A stretch of 64,000 nucleotides of DNA, taken from positions 139,322-203,321 of the forward strand of contig DXXM01000002.1 in the NCBI GenBank assembly GCA_019416285.1, in the 5' to 3' direction. This stretch comes from Bacteroidales bacterium. Its GTDB lineage: Bacteria; Bacteroidota; Bacteroidia; Bacteroidales; Muribaculaceae. Both the position numbers and the translations under genes were made by a program. The notes under the pieces are model-generated. The model had not been told where the DNA came from. It made no database searches and saw only the letters and a list, made by a program, of their open reading frames with translations. Below, in pieces: positions 35,838-46,600 of the stretch (positions within the stretch are counted from its first letter, which is position 1; each line of letters starts with the position of its first letter).

Positions 35838-37154
35838 ATGAAAAGAACCCATATCATATTACTGATTTCGCTTATAATCTGCCCGCTGTCGCTCGGCGCC
35901 TCCTCGCTTGTGTGGAGCGGAAGTGACAGGAATGTCATCAGCGTCACCCCTCCTTCGTCGACCGGTCTCGAGGAGGTATGCGTGGCATATTCGACCGAGG
36001 GGCTCAAAGTGGCGTTTCCGGCCGCATCAGCCTCGGCTGTGCGCTGGATGCGCTATTCCAATCTCGGGGGTGGTTATGCGGAGGAAGTCACCGGAGTGAC
36101 TTTTGCCGACGGCATGTCGGTGCTCGGCAATGTCGAGGGCGATATGGGATACATAGTCGAGACCGGCGGGCGTCAATATTGTTTCTGGGTGGTTGACTAC
36201 AGCCGTCACCGGCTCGCTGTCAGCTCGATTTCGGAAGCCGCCGAAAAGGACTGCTCGCTGACGATGCTCGATGTGGAGGGTAGCGGCGACGAAATAGCGT
36301 ATTTCAGCATCAATGGGCGCCGGATGACTCTCGACCGCGACATCAGACTCGCCTACCGCAGTCTTGTGGCCGACAATGAGAACCTCAGCTACACCGAGAC
36401 TCAGGAAGAGGAGAGCCTGGAATATATCACCCGTCCGCTGCGCGTCCCCGCGCCTCTCTGCCCGACTGAATTCACCCTTACAGGCGACAGATTCCTGAAA
36501 GAGTGGGGCGAGGAGGTAGAAGTGGTGTCACCCACTGTGCAGCCATACGCTGTGCAGGCCATCACCCGCGCCGAGCAGACAGTCCGCGATGCCGACAATG
36601 AAGTAGGCTCTGGCTCTGACGCCGGAAGTTTCGGCGGTTCGGCTCCGTGTGAGATAAAATTCGAGGCTGCGGTGACTGACGGTGCTCTCTTCAGGGAATG
36701 GCAGATTTCGTCGCATCAGGATTTCGAGGATGTGGATCTGCGCATGTCGGAACTGAGCTTCATCCACACCTTCACCGAGGCCGGAACCGTGTATGTCCGC
36801 TTCATGTGTGCCAACGACGACGGCACCTGCGAATATTACGGCGACGTCTATTCCGTGTCAATCGGAGCATCCTCGCTGCGTTGCCCCAATGCTTTCTCGC
36901 CGGGCAACCAGGATGGTGTCAACGACGTGTGGAAGGTGAACTACGCAAGCATAGTCAGCTTCGAGTGCAGCATTTTCAACCGCAACGGCCGCAAAATCAT
37001 CAGTTTCACAGACCCCTCGCAGGGCTGGGACGGAAAATATAACGGCAAACTCGTCCCGACAGGTGCCTACTATTACGTCATCAAGGCCAAAGGCGCCGAC
37101 GGCAAGGACTATAACCTGTCAGGCGACATAAACATCGTGAACTATAAATACTGA
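35838..37154 (+). CDS. Secreted protein with CHU_C (T9SS type B-like) C-terminal domain
   Basis: A 438-residue protein with a signal peptide (about 1-22, ending SLGAS). Beta-rich domains fill most of it. The C-terminal ~90 residues (PNAFSPGNQDGVNDVW, FNRNGRKI, GWDGKYNGKLVPTGAYYYVI) match the gliding-motility-associated CHU_C domain. That domain directs type IX secretion as a type B signal. A PKD-like segment may lie at about 265-345. It is upstream of a lytic transglycosylase by 31 bases, so it may be cotranscribed. The role of the N-terminal part is unknown. Confidence 0.82.
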   Translation: MKRTHIILLISLIICPLSLGASSLVWSGSDRNVISVTPPSSTGLEEVCVAYSTEGLKVAFPAASASAVRWMRYSNLGGGYAEEVTGVTFADGMSVLGNVEGDMGYIVETGGRQYCFWVVDYSRHRLAVSSISEAAEKDCSLTMLDVEGSGDEIAYFSINGRRMTLDRDIRLAYRSLVADNENLSYTETQEEESLEYITRPLRVPAPLCPTEFTLTGDRFLKEWGEEVEVVSPTVQPYAVQAITRAEQTVRDADNEVGSGSDAGSFGGSAPCEIKFEAAVTDGALFREWQISSHQDFEDVDLRMSELSFIHTFTEAGTVYVRFMCANDDGTCEYYGDVYSVSIGASSLRCPNAFSPGNQDGVNDVWKVNYASIVSFECSIFNRNGRKIISFTDPSQGWDGKYNGKLVPTGAYYYVIKAKGADGKDYNLSGDINIVNYKY

Positions 37155-37185
37155 CATAATAACTCCACTTATCCCATAAACGAAA

Positions 37186-38169
37186 ATGAAAAACTATCAC
37201 AAATTCATAGCAGGCGCGGTAGGGGCACTGACTCTGCTCGCCTTTTTCGCTCCGACAGAGGATGCGAGCGCACTCGAACCGGCTGAGGGACCCGAGACTG
37301 TCGGGTCAGTAGTTTATTCAGAAGTAGTCAACCCCCGCATACCCACGAGCATGAAATTCGCGGGCAAGAAAGTTGACCTGGACAAGACCGACCGTTGGGA
37401 GCGCCTCGACCGCGAACTCACGGCTATGGTCTACACACACGGCAACACTCTGCTCGCCATCAAGAGAGCCAACAGATATTTCCCCGTGCTGGCTCCGATA
37501 CTGAAGAAAAACGGTATTCCGGCCGATATGATATATCTTGCGGTCATAGAGAGCACTCTCAATCCCAAGGCTCTCTCTGGAGCCAAGGCTGGAGGCCTGT
37601 GGCAGTTTATGCCCGCTACCGGCAAGGAATACGGCCTTGAGGTCAACGACTATGTCGATGAGCGCTATGACCCCGTGAAAGCCACGGAAGCCGCCTGCCG
37701 GTATCTTAAAAACAGCTATGCCAAATACGGCAACTGGGAGTCGGTGGCCGCGAGCTACAACGGCGGCATGGCCCGCATCACCAATGAGCTCGCCGCACAG
37801 CAGGTCGATACCGCCTACGACCTTTATCTCGCCGACGAGACAATGCGCTATATGTTCCGTCTCCTCGCCATGAAGCTGATTCTCGAGAATCCGCGCGACT
37901 ACGGTTTCGTCCTCTCGGCCGACCAGCTCTATCAGCCGATAGAATACAAGACCGTAGAGGTCAGCACCCCCGTGGAGGACTGGCCCACCTGGGCCAAAGC
38001 GCAGGGGATAGACTACATGACACTGCGCGAACACAATCCGTGGATACGCGCCAAATCTCTCCCCAACAAGACCGGCAAGACCTATCTTGTCAACATCCCG
38101 ACAAAAGACTCGCTGTCGAGGGCTCGGCAGAAAAAGTCAGTCTACAATCCCGCATGGGTGACGGACTGA
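37186..38169 (+). CDS. Lytic murein transglycosylase (SLT domain, MltD-like)
   Basis: A 327-residue periplasmic enzyme that cleaves peptidoglycan to 1,6-anhydromuropeptides. The signal peptide covers about 1-29. The SLT core has AVIESTLNPKALSGAKAGG with the catalytic glutamate, LWQFMPATGKEYGL, and AASYNGGMARI near 188. There is no LysM domain; the C-terminal ~80 residues may be a degenerate one. It is followed by uvrA 35 bases later. Confidence 0.9.
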   Translation: MKNYHKFIAGAVGALTLLAFFAPTEDASALEPAEGPETVGSVVYSEVVNPRIPTSMKFAGKKVDLDKTDRWERLDRELTAMVYTHGNTLLAIKRANRYFPVLAPILKKNGIPADMIYLAVIESTLNPKALSGAKAGGLWQFMPATGKEYGLEVNDYVDERYDPVKATEAACRYLKNSYAKYGNWESVAASYNGGMARITNELAAQQVDTAYDLYLADETMRYMFRLLAMKLILENPRDYGFVLSADQLYQPIEYKTVEVSTPVEDWPTWAKAQGIDYMTLREHNPWIRAKSLPNKTGKTYLVNIPTKDSLSRARQKKSVYNPAWVTD

Positions 38170-38204
38170 TGAAGATAAAGAGATTCCATCACCGATAACT
38201 GAAA

Positions 38205-41078
38205 ATGACGACTGAAAACAAACAGAATACGCAATATAACAATATCCCGAATCCCGGCGCAGGCTGCGTGAGCGTGCAGGGTGCGAGAGTCCACAATCTG
38301 AAAAACATCGATGTGGACATCCCCCACAACGCCCTGACCGTAATCACCGGTCTGAGCGGCAGCGGTAAATCGTCGCTTGCCTTCGACACTATCTTCGCCG
38401 AGGGTCAGCGACGCTATATAGAAACATTCTCGGCCTACGCCCGCAATATGCTCGGCAATCTCGAGCGTCCGGACGTCGACAATATCACGGGTCTCAGCCC
38501 GGTCATAGCCATCGAGCAGAAAACCATCAACAAAAATCCCCGAAGCACCATCGGGACCACCACCGAGGTCTACGACTTCCTGCGCCTGCTCTACGCGAGG
38601 GCCGGAACCGCCGTCAGCTATATCACCGGCGAGCCGATGGTCAAATATACGCGCGAGCAGATAGTGAATCTCATACTTGAGAAATTCGACGGCCACAAGG
38701 TCTATATCCTCGCGCCTCTCGTCAAGAACAGAAAGGGTCACTACAAGGAGCTTTTCGAGCAACTGCGCAAGAAAGGATTCCTGACAGTGCGCGTCGACGG
38801 CGAACTGCGCGACCTGACGCTCAATATGATGGTGGACCGCTACAAGAACCACGACATAGAGCTCGTAATCGACCGTCTGAAAGTGTCGCAGAAGGATCTG
38901 AACCGTCTTGACGCAACAGTGCAGGATGCGCTCCGGCAGGGCGACAAGCAAGTGATGGTCTATGATGTCGACAATGACAGAGTGACATATTTCTCACAGA
39001 CTCTCATGGATGCGGCGAGCGGAATTTCATACCGCGAGCCCGCACCCCACAACTTTTCGTTCAATTCTCCGCTTGGAGCCTGTCCGTGCTGTAAGGGCCT
39101 CGGCTATGTCAATATCATCGACCGCGAGAAAATCATACCGAATCCTTCGCTGTCAATACATGAGGGAGCCATCACGCCTCTCGGCAAGTACCGCAACGCG
39201 ATGATTTTCTGGCAGATTGACGCAATCTGCAAAAAATATGGTTGCACGCTGAAAACTCCTGTCAGCAAACTCCCCGAGGAGGCCATGAACGAAATCCTCA
39301 ACGGCACCTCGGAGCGTCTCGTTATCGAAAACGAGACCATGGCGACATACAATTATTTCCAGACCTACGACGGTCTTGTGAAATATATCGAGATGCAGCA
39401 GTCGGACGAGGCGTCGGCTGCGGCCAAGAAGTGGAGCGAAGGATTTTTCTCGCGCGGCGTCTGTCCGGAGTGCAACGGCGACCGTCTGAACAAGGAAGCA
39501 CTGCACTTCTTCATTGACGGAAAGAACATCGCAGACCTCTGCCGACTTGATATCGCAGACCTCTACGAGTGGTCGCAGGGGCTTGAGGAGCGTCTGTCGC
39601 CCACGCATGCCGTCATAGCCCATGAAATCATGAAGGAAATCCGCGGCAGGCTGAAATTTCTTATCGACGTGGGGCTCGACTATTTGCAGCTCAACCGCGC
39701 GTCGGCCACACTGTCGGGCGGCGAGAGCCAGCGCATACGCCTTGCCACGCAGCTTGGAAGTCAGCTTGTCAATGTGCTCTACATTCTCGACGAGCCCTCC
39801 ATAGGTCTTCATCAGCGCGACAACCGCAGGCTCATCGACTCGCTTAAGCAGCTCAGGGATGCGTCCAACTCGATTCTTGTGGTCGAACACGACAAAGACA
39901 TCATGCTTGAGGCCGACCATGTGGTCGACATCGGGCCGCGCGCCGGACGCAAGGGGGGCGAAGTGGTGTTCAGCGGAACTCCCGCCGAGATGCTGAAAAC
40001 CGACACTCTGACAGCCCGCTATCTCAACGGCCAGGAAATGATTCCCTGGAAGAGCACTCCGCGGAAAGGGAGCGGCAAGAAGCTCGTGCTCCGCGGCGCG
40101 AAAGGTAACAATCTCCGGGATGTCACTCTGACTCTTCCTTTGGGTAAGCTCGTGTGTGTCTCCGGAGTGTCTGGAAGCGGCAAGTCATCGCTTGTCAACG
40201 CTACCCTCCAGCCTATTCTGAGTCAAAAATTCTACCGCTCGCACACCGCGCCGCTTCCTTACGACAAAATCGAGGGTCTTGAGAATATCGACAAAGTTGT
40301 GACCGTAGACCAGTCGCCTCTCGGCAAATCGCCGCGCTCGAATCCCGCCACATATACCGGAGTGTTCACCGCCATCCGTGACCTCTACGCCTCGCTGTCA
40401 GAGGCCAAAATCCGCGGTTACAGGCCTGGGCGTTTCTCCTTCAACGTGGCCGGCGGTCGCTGCGAGACCTGCGCGGGCAACGGCTACAAGACAATCGAGA
40501 TGAATTTCCTGCCGGATGTGTTAGTGCCCTGCGAGACCTGCGGCGGCAAGCGCTACAACCGCGAGACTCTCGAAGTGCGTTTTAAGGGCAAATCCATAGC
40601 CGACGTGCTTGACATGACTATCAACCAGGCAGTGGAATTTTTCTCGGGTATCCCGTCGATTCTAAACAAAATCAAAGTCTTGCAGGATATAGGTCTTGGC
40701 TACATCAAGCTCGGACAGCCCTCGTCGACCCTTTCGGGTGGAGAGAACCAGCGCGTGAAACTTGCCACCGAGCTTTCGCGCCGCGACACGGGCAACACTC
40801 TATTTATCCTTGACGAACCGACTACGGGTCTGCATTTCGACGATATCCGCGTGCTGCTCAACGTTCTCAACCGGCTTGTCGACAAGGGAAATACAGTCCT
40901 TGTCATAGAGCACAATATAGAGGTGGTCAGCTCCGCGGACTATATCATAGACATGGGCCCGGGCGGAGGCAAGAACGGCGGTCATATAATAGCCACCGGG
41001 ACTCCGGCGCAGATTGCAAAGACCGATTCGCCCACGGCCTCCTTTATCCGCGAGACAATCGAGGCACAGAGCAAATGA
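38205..41078 (+). CDS. uvrA: UvrABC excinuclease subunit A
   Basis: The DNA-damage sensor ATPase of nucleotide excision repair, 957 residues, normal length. Two ABC modules are seen, with Walker A motifs GLSGSGKSS (near 48) and GVSGSGKSS (near 656). The signatures are LSGGESQRIRLA and LSGGENQRVKLA. Zinc-binding cysteine pairs lie in CPCCKGLG, CPECNGDR and the CETCAGNG...CETCGGKR pair. It follows the transglycosylase and precedes a small membrane protein. Long antisense frames here are codon-bias artefacts. Confidence 0.97.
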   Translation: MTTENKQNTQYNNIPNPGAGCVSVQGARVHNLKNIDVDIPHNALTVITGLSGSGKSSLAFDTIFAEGQRRYIETFSAYARNMLGNLERPDVDNITGLSPVIAIEQKTINKNPRSTIGTTTEVYDFLRLLYARAGTAVSYITGEPMVKYTREQIVNLILEKFDGHKVYILAPLVKNRKGHYKELFEQLRKKGFLTVRVDGELRDLTLNMMVDRYKNHDIELVIDRLKVSQKDLNRLDATVQDALRQGDKQVMVYDVDNDRVTYFSQTLMDAASGISYREPAPHNFSFNSPLGACPCCKGLGYVNIIDREKIIPNPSLSIHEGAITPLGKYRNAMIFWQIDAICKKYGCTLKTPVSKLPEEAMNEILNGTSERLVIENETMATYNYFQTYDGLVKYIEMQQSDEASAAAKKWSEGFFSRGVCPECNGDRLNKEALHFFIDGKNIADLCRLDIADLYEWSQGLEERLSPTHAVIAHEIMKEIRGRLKFLIDVGLDYLQLNRASATLSGGESQRIRLATQLGSQLVNVLYILDEPSIGLHQRDNRRLIDSLKQLRDASNSILVVEHDKDIMLEADHVVDIGPRAGRKGGEVVFSGTPAEMLKTDTLTARYLNGQEMIPWKSTPRKGSGKKLVLRGAKGNNLRDVTLTLPLGKLVCVSGVSGSGKSSLVNATLQPILSQKFYRSHTAPLPYDKIEGLENIDKVVTVDQSPLGKSPRSNPATYTGVFTAIRDLYASLSEAKIRGYRPGRFSFNVAGGRCETCAGNGYKTIEMNFLPDVLVPCETCGGKRYNRETLEVRFKGKSIADVLDMTINQAVEFFSGIPSILNKIKVLQDIGLGYIKLGQPSSTLSGGENQRVKLATELSRRDTGNTLFILDEPTTGLHFDDIRVLLNVLNRLVDKGNTVLVIEHNIEVVSSADYIIDMGPGGGKNGGHIIATGTPAQIAKTDSPTASFIRETIEAQSK

Positions 41079-41113
41079 GCAAACGTTAATACCATCACCT
41101 AAATGACAGGAAT

Positions 41114-41341
41114 ATGAATGACTCTCCGAAAAACAAAAAGAAAATCTGGACCGGATTTTTCCTGACGGCCATTCTGTACACTGCGGCTCTAATAGGCACC
41201 AGGTATCTGCTGTGGAGTGGCGACAGCGAGAGCAACTCAGGATGGATAATTTGCGGAATCTTCCTGCTTTACGGCTACTATCAGGCCATACGCTGGCTCC
41301 GTGACCAGCTCGACAAGGCATCCGGCGGCGTGACCGAGTGA
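41114..41341 (+). CDS. Small two-helix membrane protein, 75 residues
   Basis: It starts MNDSPKNKKKIWTGFF and has two hydrophobic segments (about 11-31 and 41-60) joined by a short acidic loop, with a charged C-terminus. I do not recognise a named family. It lies 35 bases after uvrA, likely cotranscribed, and ahead of a bidirectional-looking terminator. Function is unknown. Confidence 0.7.
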   Translation: MNDSPKNKKKIWTGFFLTAILYTAALIGTRYLLWSGDSESNSGWIICGIFLLYGYYQAIRWLRDQLDKASGGVTE

Positions 41342-41376
41342 AGATTGACTGAAACGTCATTTTATCCCTATAAAAA

Positions 41377-41411
41377 ATGAGCGATATCAATCACGATACC
41401 GCTCATCATTT
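41377..41411. terminator. Terminator between convergent genes
   Basis: A stem of 11 pairs with one mismatch (41377-41388 with 41395-41406) is flanked by A-rich and T-rich runs. It suits both the uvrA transcript and the minus-strand gene at 41491. Confidence 0.75.
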
Positions 41412-41490
41412 TTGTCCAGATTCAAGTTATACACAAAAAATTACAAGTTATATGTAGAAGTGCTGCTTCCTTTTGTATTGATGAATTTTA

Positions 41491-42123
41491 TCAGCGCTGG
41501 GCGTGATATGGGAATACCTTTATAAGTCCGTTGTCGATATAGAATGTGCTGTCGGCGACAGCGTTTTGTCCGGCTGCGGTCTGCTGATTCCTCATTTTTC
41601 CGTTACTTTTGCGGCGGTCAGCCTTGTTGCCTTTGTGGTTTTTGCCACCTCTCATAGCCTGAGCTTTCTTACCGTTGCGGTTTGCCTTGGCGATATTTCC
41701 ATGGCGTCCGCCGGGGTGCTTCATGCCCTGATCAACATAGCTGTTCTCAAGGAACTGTATATACTGCTCATGGGTAAGGATATTCTTGACTTTTGCGAGA
41801 TAATCGCGGCGAGCCTGCACGCGGGCTTCCATCTTCTGTTTTTTCTGAGCCTGTTTTTCAGCCTTGGCTGCTTCCCTGGTCTTGGCATCCTTGGCTTTGG
41901 CATCCTTCATCTGGGCTTTCAGAGCCTGAAGCTGTGACTGTTGCTGTTCGGTAAGATTGAGTCCGGCGAAAGGATTATATGCGGGAGCGCCCTTGGCGGC
42001 ACATCCTTTGGTACATTCAGTCTTTGTCCTGGCAGTGGTTGCATCGGCGGGTGTCTGTGCCGAACCCGACACACCGGCTATCGAGGCAAGGAGGACTGCA
42101 ATGCTTAAAAATGTTTTTTTCAT
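41491..42123 (-). CDS. Periplasmic Lys/Ala-rich protein (DUF4890/Spy-like)
   Basis: The start is taken as the ATG at 42123 (MKKTFLSIAVLLASI), giving 210 residues with a signal peptide. A cysteine pair (CTKGC) follows it. The middle (about 55-130) is helical and charged, with the pair NLTEQQQSQLQALKAQ and ILTHEQYIQFLENSY. That recalls the LTxxQ repeats of Spy/CpxP and DUF4890. The C-terminal half is very basic (Gly, Asn, Lys, Arg). Function is unknown; a periplasmic chaperone-like role is inference only. Confidence 0.7.
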   Translation of the reverse strand: MKKTFLSIAVLLASIAGVSGSAQTPADATTARTKTECTKGCAAKGAPAYNPFAGLNLTEQQQSQLQALKAQMKDAKAKDAKTREAAKAEKQAQKKQKMEARVQARRDYLAKVKNILTHEQYIQFLENSYVDQGMKHPGGRHGNIAKANRNGKKAQAMRGGKNHKGNKADRRKSNGKMRNQQTAAGQNAVADSTFYIDNGLIKVFPYHAQR

Positions 42124-42332
42124 AATCAAATGTATTTTAGTAGAATTTTATTTATCGAGTTTCTTTGTGCGGCCCTTATCCGTGGCCGTTTATTCATAAG
42201 ACAATCGGGGAAATCAATGGTTTAAAATATTATATGCTGATTTAACATACTTTGTGTCAATGGTTAAAGGTGATTTAATATTGCCCCGTGAAGCCGATTT
42301 AACGACAGAAAAACTTCTTCGGTATAATTTGT

Positions 42333-42364
42333 CTTGAATTTTAGAGGGAAAATGACTAAATTTG
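42333..42364 (+). promoter_or_regulatory. Promoter of the TlpA-like lipoprotein gene
   Basis: CTTG (42333-42336), 20 bases, TAAATTTG (42357-42364), 29 bases before the ATG. The rest of 42130-42393 is AT-rich without other clear elements. Confidence 0.6.
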
Positions 42365-42393
42365 CGTGTTAAAAACAACCCTAATACATAGCA

Positions 42394-43494
42394 ATGAATA
42401 AATCAGGCAAATTTATAGCTCTTCCTCTCCTTGCGCTTCTCGCAGCATGTTCGGGAGGCAACAAATGGCATCTTGACGGTAAAATCACCGGACTCGGCGA
42501 AAACGATATCGTGGTCATCGAAGGCAACAACCAGGGCTACTGGTATCCAATGGATACGGTAAAGGTTTCATCGGACGGTTCTTACTCATATAGCCGCGAG
42601 GCTCAGGGCTATCCTGACATCTATCGTCTGAGAGTAGGGGACAAGGCCGTTTATTTCCCTATTGACAGCATTGAATCCATCACTATTTCTGCAACCGCGC
42701 CCGATATCGAGAGCAACCACACCCTGAGCGGTTCGCCCCAGGCCGAGAATCTGGTGCGCGTCGACAGTATGCTCGTTGCGGCCGCGGCCAAGAACGGTGC
42801 AGCAGCTGTGGCATCCGATTCGGAACTCAAACGTGCGCTCGGACAGATGGTGATTGCCGACCCCGCAGGTATCGTCACCTATTATATTATCAACAAGAGC
42901 GTGGGCGGCAAGCAGCTTTTCAGTCCTGCCGTGAAGGAGGATCTGCGCATTATCGGTGCCGTGGCCAACGCTTTCAGTGAGCGCCGTCCCGATGACCCCC
43001 GCACAGGCTATCTGCGCCGTCTTTTCCTCAGCAACCGTCCCAACGGCGGACGTCATGTGGGCGGCGGTAAATACCCAGTGGCCAATGAGGTGAGGGCTTT
43101 CGACATAAAGCTGTTCGACAACACCGGCAAGCAACATTCGCTTCTCGACCTCACCGCACAGGGCAAGGTCGTGATTCTCAATTTCACAGCCTACGGTGCG
43201 AATGAGTCGCCTCTATTCAACATAGAACTCAACAAGGTTTACGAGAAATACCATTCGCAGGGCCTCGAAATCTTCCAGGTTTCATTTGACGAGGATGAAT
43301 ATGTGTGGAAACAGACCGCCAAGAATCTTCCCTGGATTACAGTTCTCAATGGCCCGACTGATGGTGACAAGGCTCTTCGCGACTACAATGTCGGGGCTCT
43401 TCCCGCAATCTTTATTTTCGACAGAAACGGCGACATTGTCGAGCGTGTGACCGATATCACTACACTTGATTCAGCCGTGGCCCGTCGTCTCTGA
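42394..43494 (+). CDS. TlpA-like lipoprotein with DUF4369 N-terminus, lacking the CXXC
   Basis: A 366-residue lipoprotein (lipobox LAAC, C19). The N-terminal half resembles DUF4369 (LDGKITGLGENDIVVIEGNN). The C-terminal half (about 232-366) has the thioredoxin/AhpC-TSA fold: VVILNFTAY, IFQVSFDEDE, YNVGALPAIFIFDRNG. The position of the redox CXXC reads A269-N-E-S272, so it cannot act as a thiol oxidoreductase. Binding or structural roles remain possible. It is monocistronic with a clear promoter. Confidence 0.85.
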   Translation: MNKSGKFIALPLLALLAACSGGNKWHLDGKITGLGENDIVVIEGNNQGYWYPMDTVKVSSDGSYSYSREAQGYPDIYRLRVGDKAVYFPIDSIESITISATAPDIESNHTLSGSPQAENLVRVDSMLVAAAAKNGAAAVASDSELKRALGQMVIADPAGIVTYYIINKSVGGKQLFSPAVKEDLRIIGAVANAFSERRPDDPRTGYLRRLFLSNRPNGGRHVGGGKYPVANEVRAFDIKLFDNTGKQHSLLDLTAQGKVVILNFTAYGANESPLFNIELNKVYEKYHSQGLEIFQVSFDEDEYVWKQTAKNLPWITVLNGPTDGDKALRDYNVGALPAIFIFDRNGDIVERVTDITTLDSAVARRL

Positions 43495-43617
43495 CGAATC
43501 GTACTGCTGTAAAATGCTGTCCTTGGCGTGATGTTCACGAAACGTCCGCATCAGAAGGACGGATCGGCAGGCTGCGATGAAATATTATCCACAACGCTTT
43601 GAACATCAGCATTTGAG

Positions 43618-46600
43618 TTGAAAACACTCTATAGGATTCTGCGTTTCACTCTTGTGATTGTGTTAGTGCTACCCTTGGCAGTGCCTTTCATTCTGTATGT
43701 GCTCCTGTCATTGCCGGTGGTACAGCGCAGCATAGCCGGACGAGCCGAACACGAACTCACGGCCCTTCTCGGGACGGAGGTTGAAATCGGCGAAGTCGGG
43801 CTCGCTCCTTTCAACCGCGTGGTGCTGAAAGATGTCGTGGTCAGGGACTCCCTCGGAGCCGAGGCCCTTTCAGTCGGCCATCTCGGGGCCGGCATCAGCA
43901 TCGGGGAAAGCTTGTGGAAAGAACGTCCGATAATCTCCTACGTCGAACTTATAGACCTCAGCCTTCATCTTTACAAGGTGACGGCTGAGGCTCCTGTCAA
44001 TATACAGCCCATCCTCGACCGTTTCAAATCCAAGGAGGACAAAGGGCCGTCAAAGTTTGATCTCGCTGTCAATCTGGTAGTGATACGGCGCAGTTCTCTG
44101 AATTTCGATGTGCTCGACGCTCAGCCTGCCGACTCGGGACGCTTCGACATAAACCATATCGCGGTCACGGGATTGCGTGCCGACATCCGTGCACCGCGAA
44201 TTTCTGACAGCAATATCGAGGTCGAAATCAAGCGAATGGGCGCGCAGGAGCGCTGCGGACTGCTCCTGAAGGAGCTCACTGCTTCAGTGTGGGTTGACAA
44301 GGATGAGCTGACGGTCAATAATTTCGTCATCGAGCTCGGCAATTCCCGCCTCGCCCTCAACGACATGGCTTTCACATCGCCCCTCGGACGGCCTTTAAAT
44401 CCGGCGGAGCTGCTTCAGTCGCCGGTGGAGACGCTGCCCGACAGTTATGTGACGCTTTCGGATTTAGGCCCCTTCGTGAAGGAGCTGGGGGATGTGGACG
44501 AGCGGATTGACATTGATTTCGAGCTCGAAGGCCAGCTTGACAGCCTGGCGATAAAGCGCTTCGACCTTGAGATGCCCGAGCACGACGCCCGTGTGAGTGT
44601 CCGAGGCCTCGTCGAGAATATAGGCAAGGGCAAAGACTCAATTTCGGCCGACTTGCAGCGGCTCAATGTGGTGATGAATATGGAGCGTGCGCTTGATTTC
44701 ACGGTTTCGCCGTCGAGCCTGCTCCACAAGTATCACAAGACGTTGCTTCCGCTTGCCACTTTAGGCGACATAGATTTGCTCGGAGACCTGATGCTGACCC
44801 CGAAAAGCATAGATTTCAACGGCTCGCTCAATACCGCCTGCGGAAATCTCGACATAGACTGCGGGATGATAAAGGGGCCCGGTTCGCAGATGAGAATCGA
44901 CGGCGGCGTCTCGTCGGCATCATTCAACCCGTCGACACTTCTGCCGCAACTCGCCGCGCTGACACAGGTCTCGTTTGAGTCGGAGGCCGATGTGACACTC
45001 GCTCCCAGCGGAGAAATCAACGGAGTGGTCAGCCTCGCCATTCCCGAAGTGGTGTGGAACGGTTATGATTTCACTGACCTCACGGCCCGTGCGGACTTTT
45101 TCGGCTCCCGTTTCGAGGCAGAGCTCACATCGCTCTCTCCCTTGCTTGATTTCAGCATCAACGGCGGCGCCGACCTCAAGGGGGAGGATGCTCTGAGCGA
45201 GTTCTATGCCGATATACGCCATCTGTCGCTCTCGCCATTCGTGAAATCGGGACGTTTCCATGACTATTCGGTTTCATGCGGCGTGGATGCCTCCGTACAG
45301 GGGCGCAACCCCGACACGATGACCGGTTGGGTCAATGTGGGCAACCTCGCTTTCAGCGGCGCCGACGGCAAGAATCTGACCATCCCTTATATCGAATTTG
45401 ACGCGCTGTCGATTGACTCCGTGAGGACGCTGAGTCTGCGCAGCCCGATGGCCGATGCCGATCTGACGGGCCGTTTCAGCGTCAAGACCTTCGGAAGAGA
45501 TATCCACGGCATTATCGCATCGGTCTTTCCCGCGCTTCTGAGTCCAGGCGACAAACTGCCCGGCGATGTGGACTTTAAACTCGACATGACGGTTAAGGAC
45601 GACACCGCCATTTCCCGTTTTTTCAGTCTGCCGGTCGACATCATCTATCCCGCCACTGTCAATTCTTATGTACGCGGAGGCGCGGACCCCGTGATGGGAT
45701 TCAGTCTTGACGCGCCATACCTGCGCAACAAGGACAAACTTGTGGAGGGGAGCCGCCTCTCGGTGCTCCTTGACGGTTCGGAACGTCGCTCCGAATTTAC
45801 CGCACATACAGCTTTCCCGACCAAAAACGGACTGCTCGACCTCAATATCAACTCAATGGGCGGCTGCGACTCTATTGACACGGATATTTCATGGAAAATC
45901 GACCGTCAGGCCGAGTTCAGGGGACAGGTTGACTTCGCCACCATGTTCAGCCGCGACTCGCTGAACAATAATCTGTTTACCGACATCGCGTTCAAGACAT
46001 CGCAGATGGTGTTCAACGACTCGGCGTGGACCGTCAATCCCGGTACGGTACATGTGGCTCCCGGACGTATCACTGTCGACAATCTCAACGGCGGACGCCG
46101 CGGTCAGTCGCTGCGCATTAATGGCGTGGCCTCGGCCGATTCGGTCGACCGCCTGGTGGTAAGTCTTAAAAACATAGACCTCGACTACATTTTCGAATCG
46201 CTCGAACTGAGCGATGCCGTGCAGTTCGGAGGACGTGCCACAGGCGATTTCTACGGCCTGCGGCTGCTGTCCTCTCAGCCGGTCCTCTACACTCCCCGCC
46301 TGCAGGTCGAAGGGTTGAAATACAACAAATGCGTCATGGGCGACGGCGATATACGCTCTTTCTGGAACAATGAGACCAAGAGCGTAAGCATCAACGCCGT
46401 CATCAATCAGATAAACGGCAAGCAATCCCTTATCGACGGATATATCAAGCCTATGACTGAGGAGCTCGACTTTCAGTTCAAGGCCCGTAGCGCACCTGTC
46501 GGGTTCATGCTTCCCTTCATGTCGGCCTTCACCTCGAGAATCGGCGGTGAGGTGTCGGGCGACGCCCATCTTTACGGCACATTCAAGGATATCGACATGA

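Noticed and set aside
38142..38951. 269-codon open frame antisense to uvrA
   Set aside because: Shadow of the UvrA N-terminal ATPase; no promoter or family signal.
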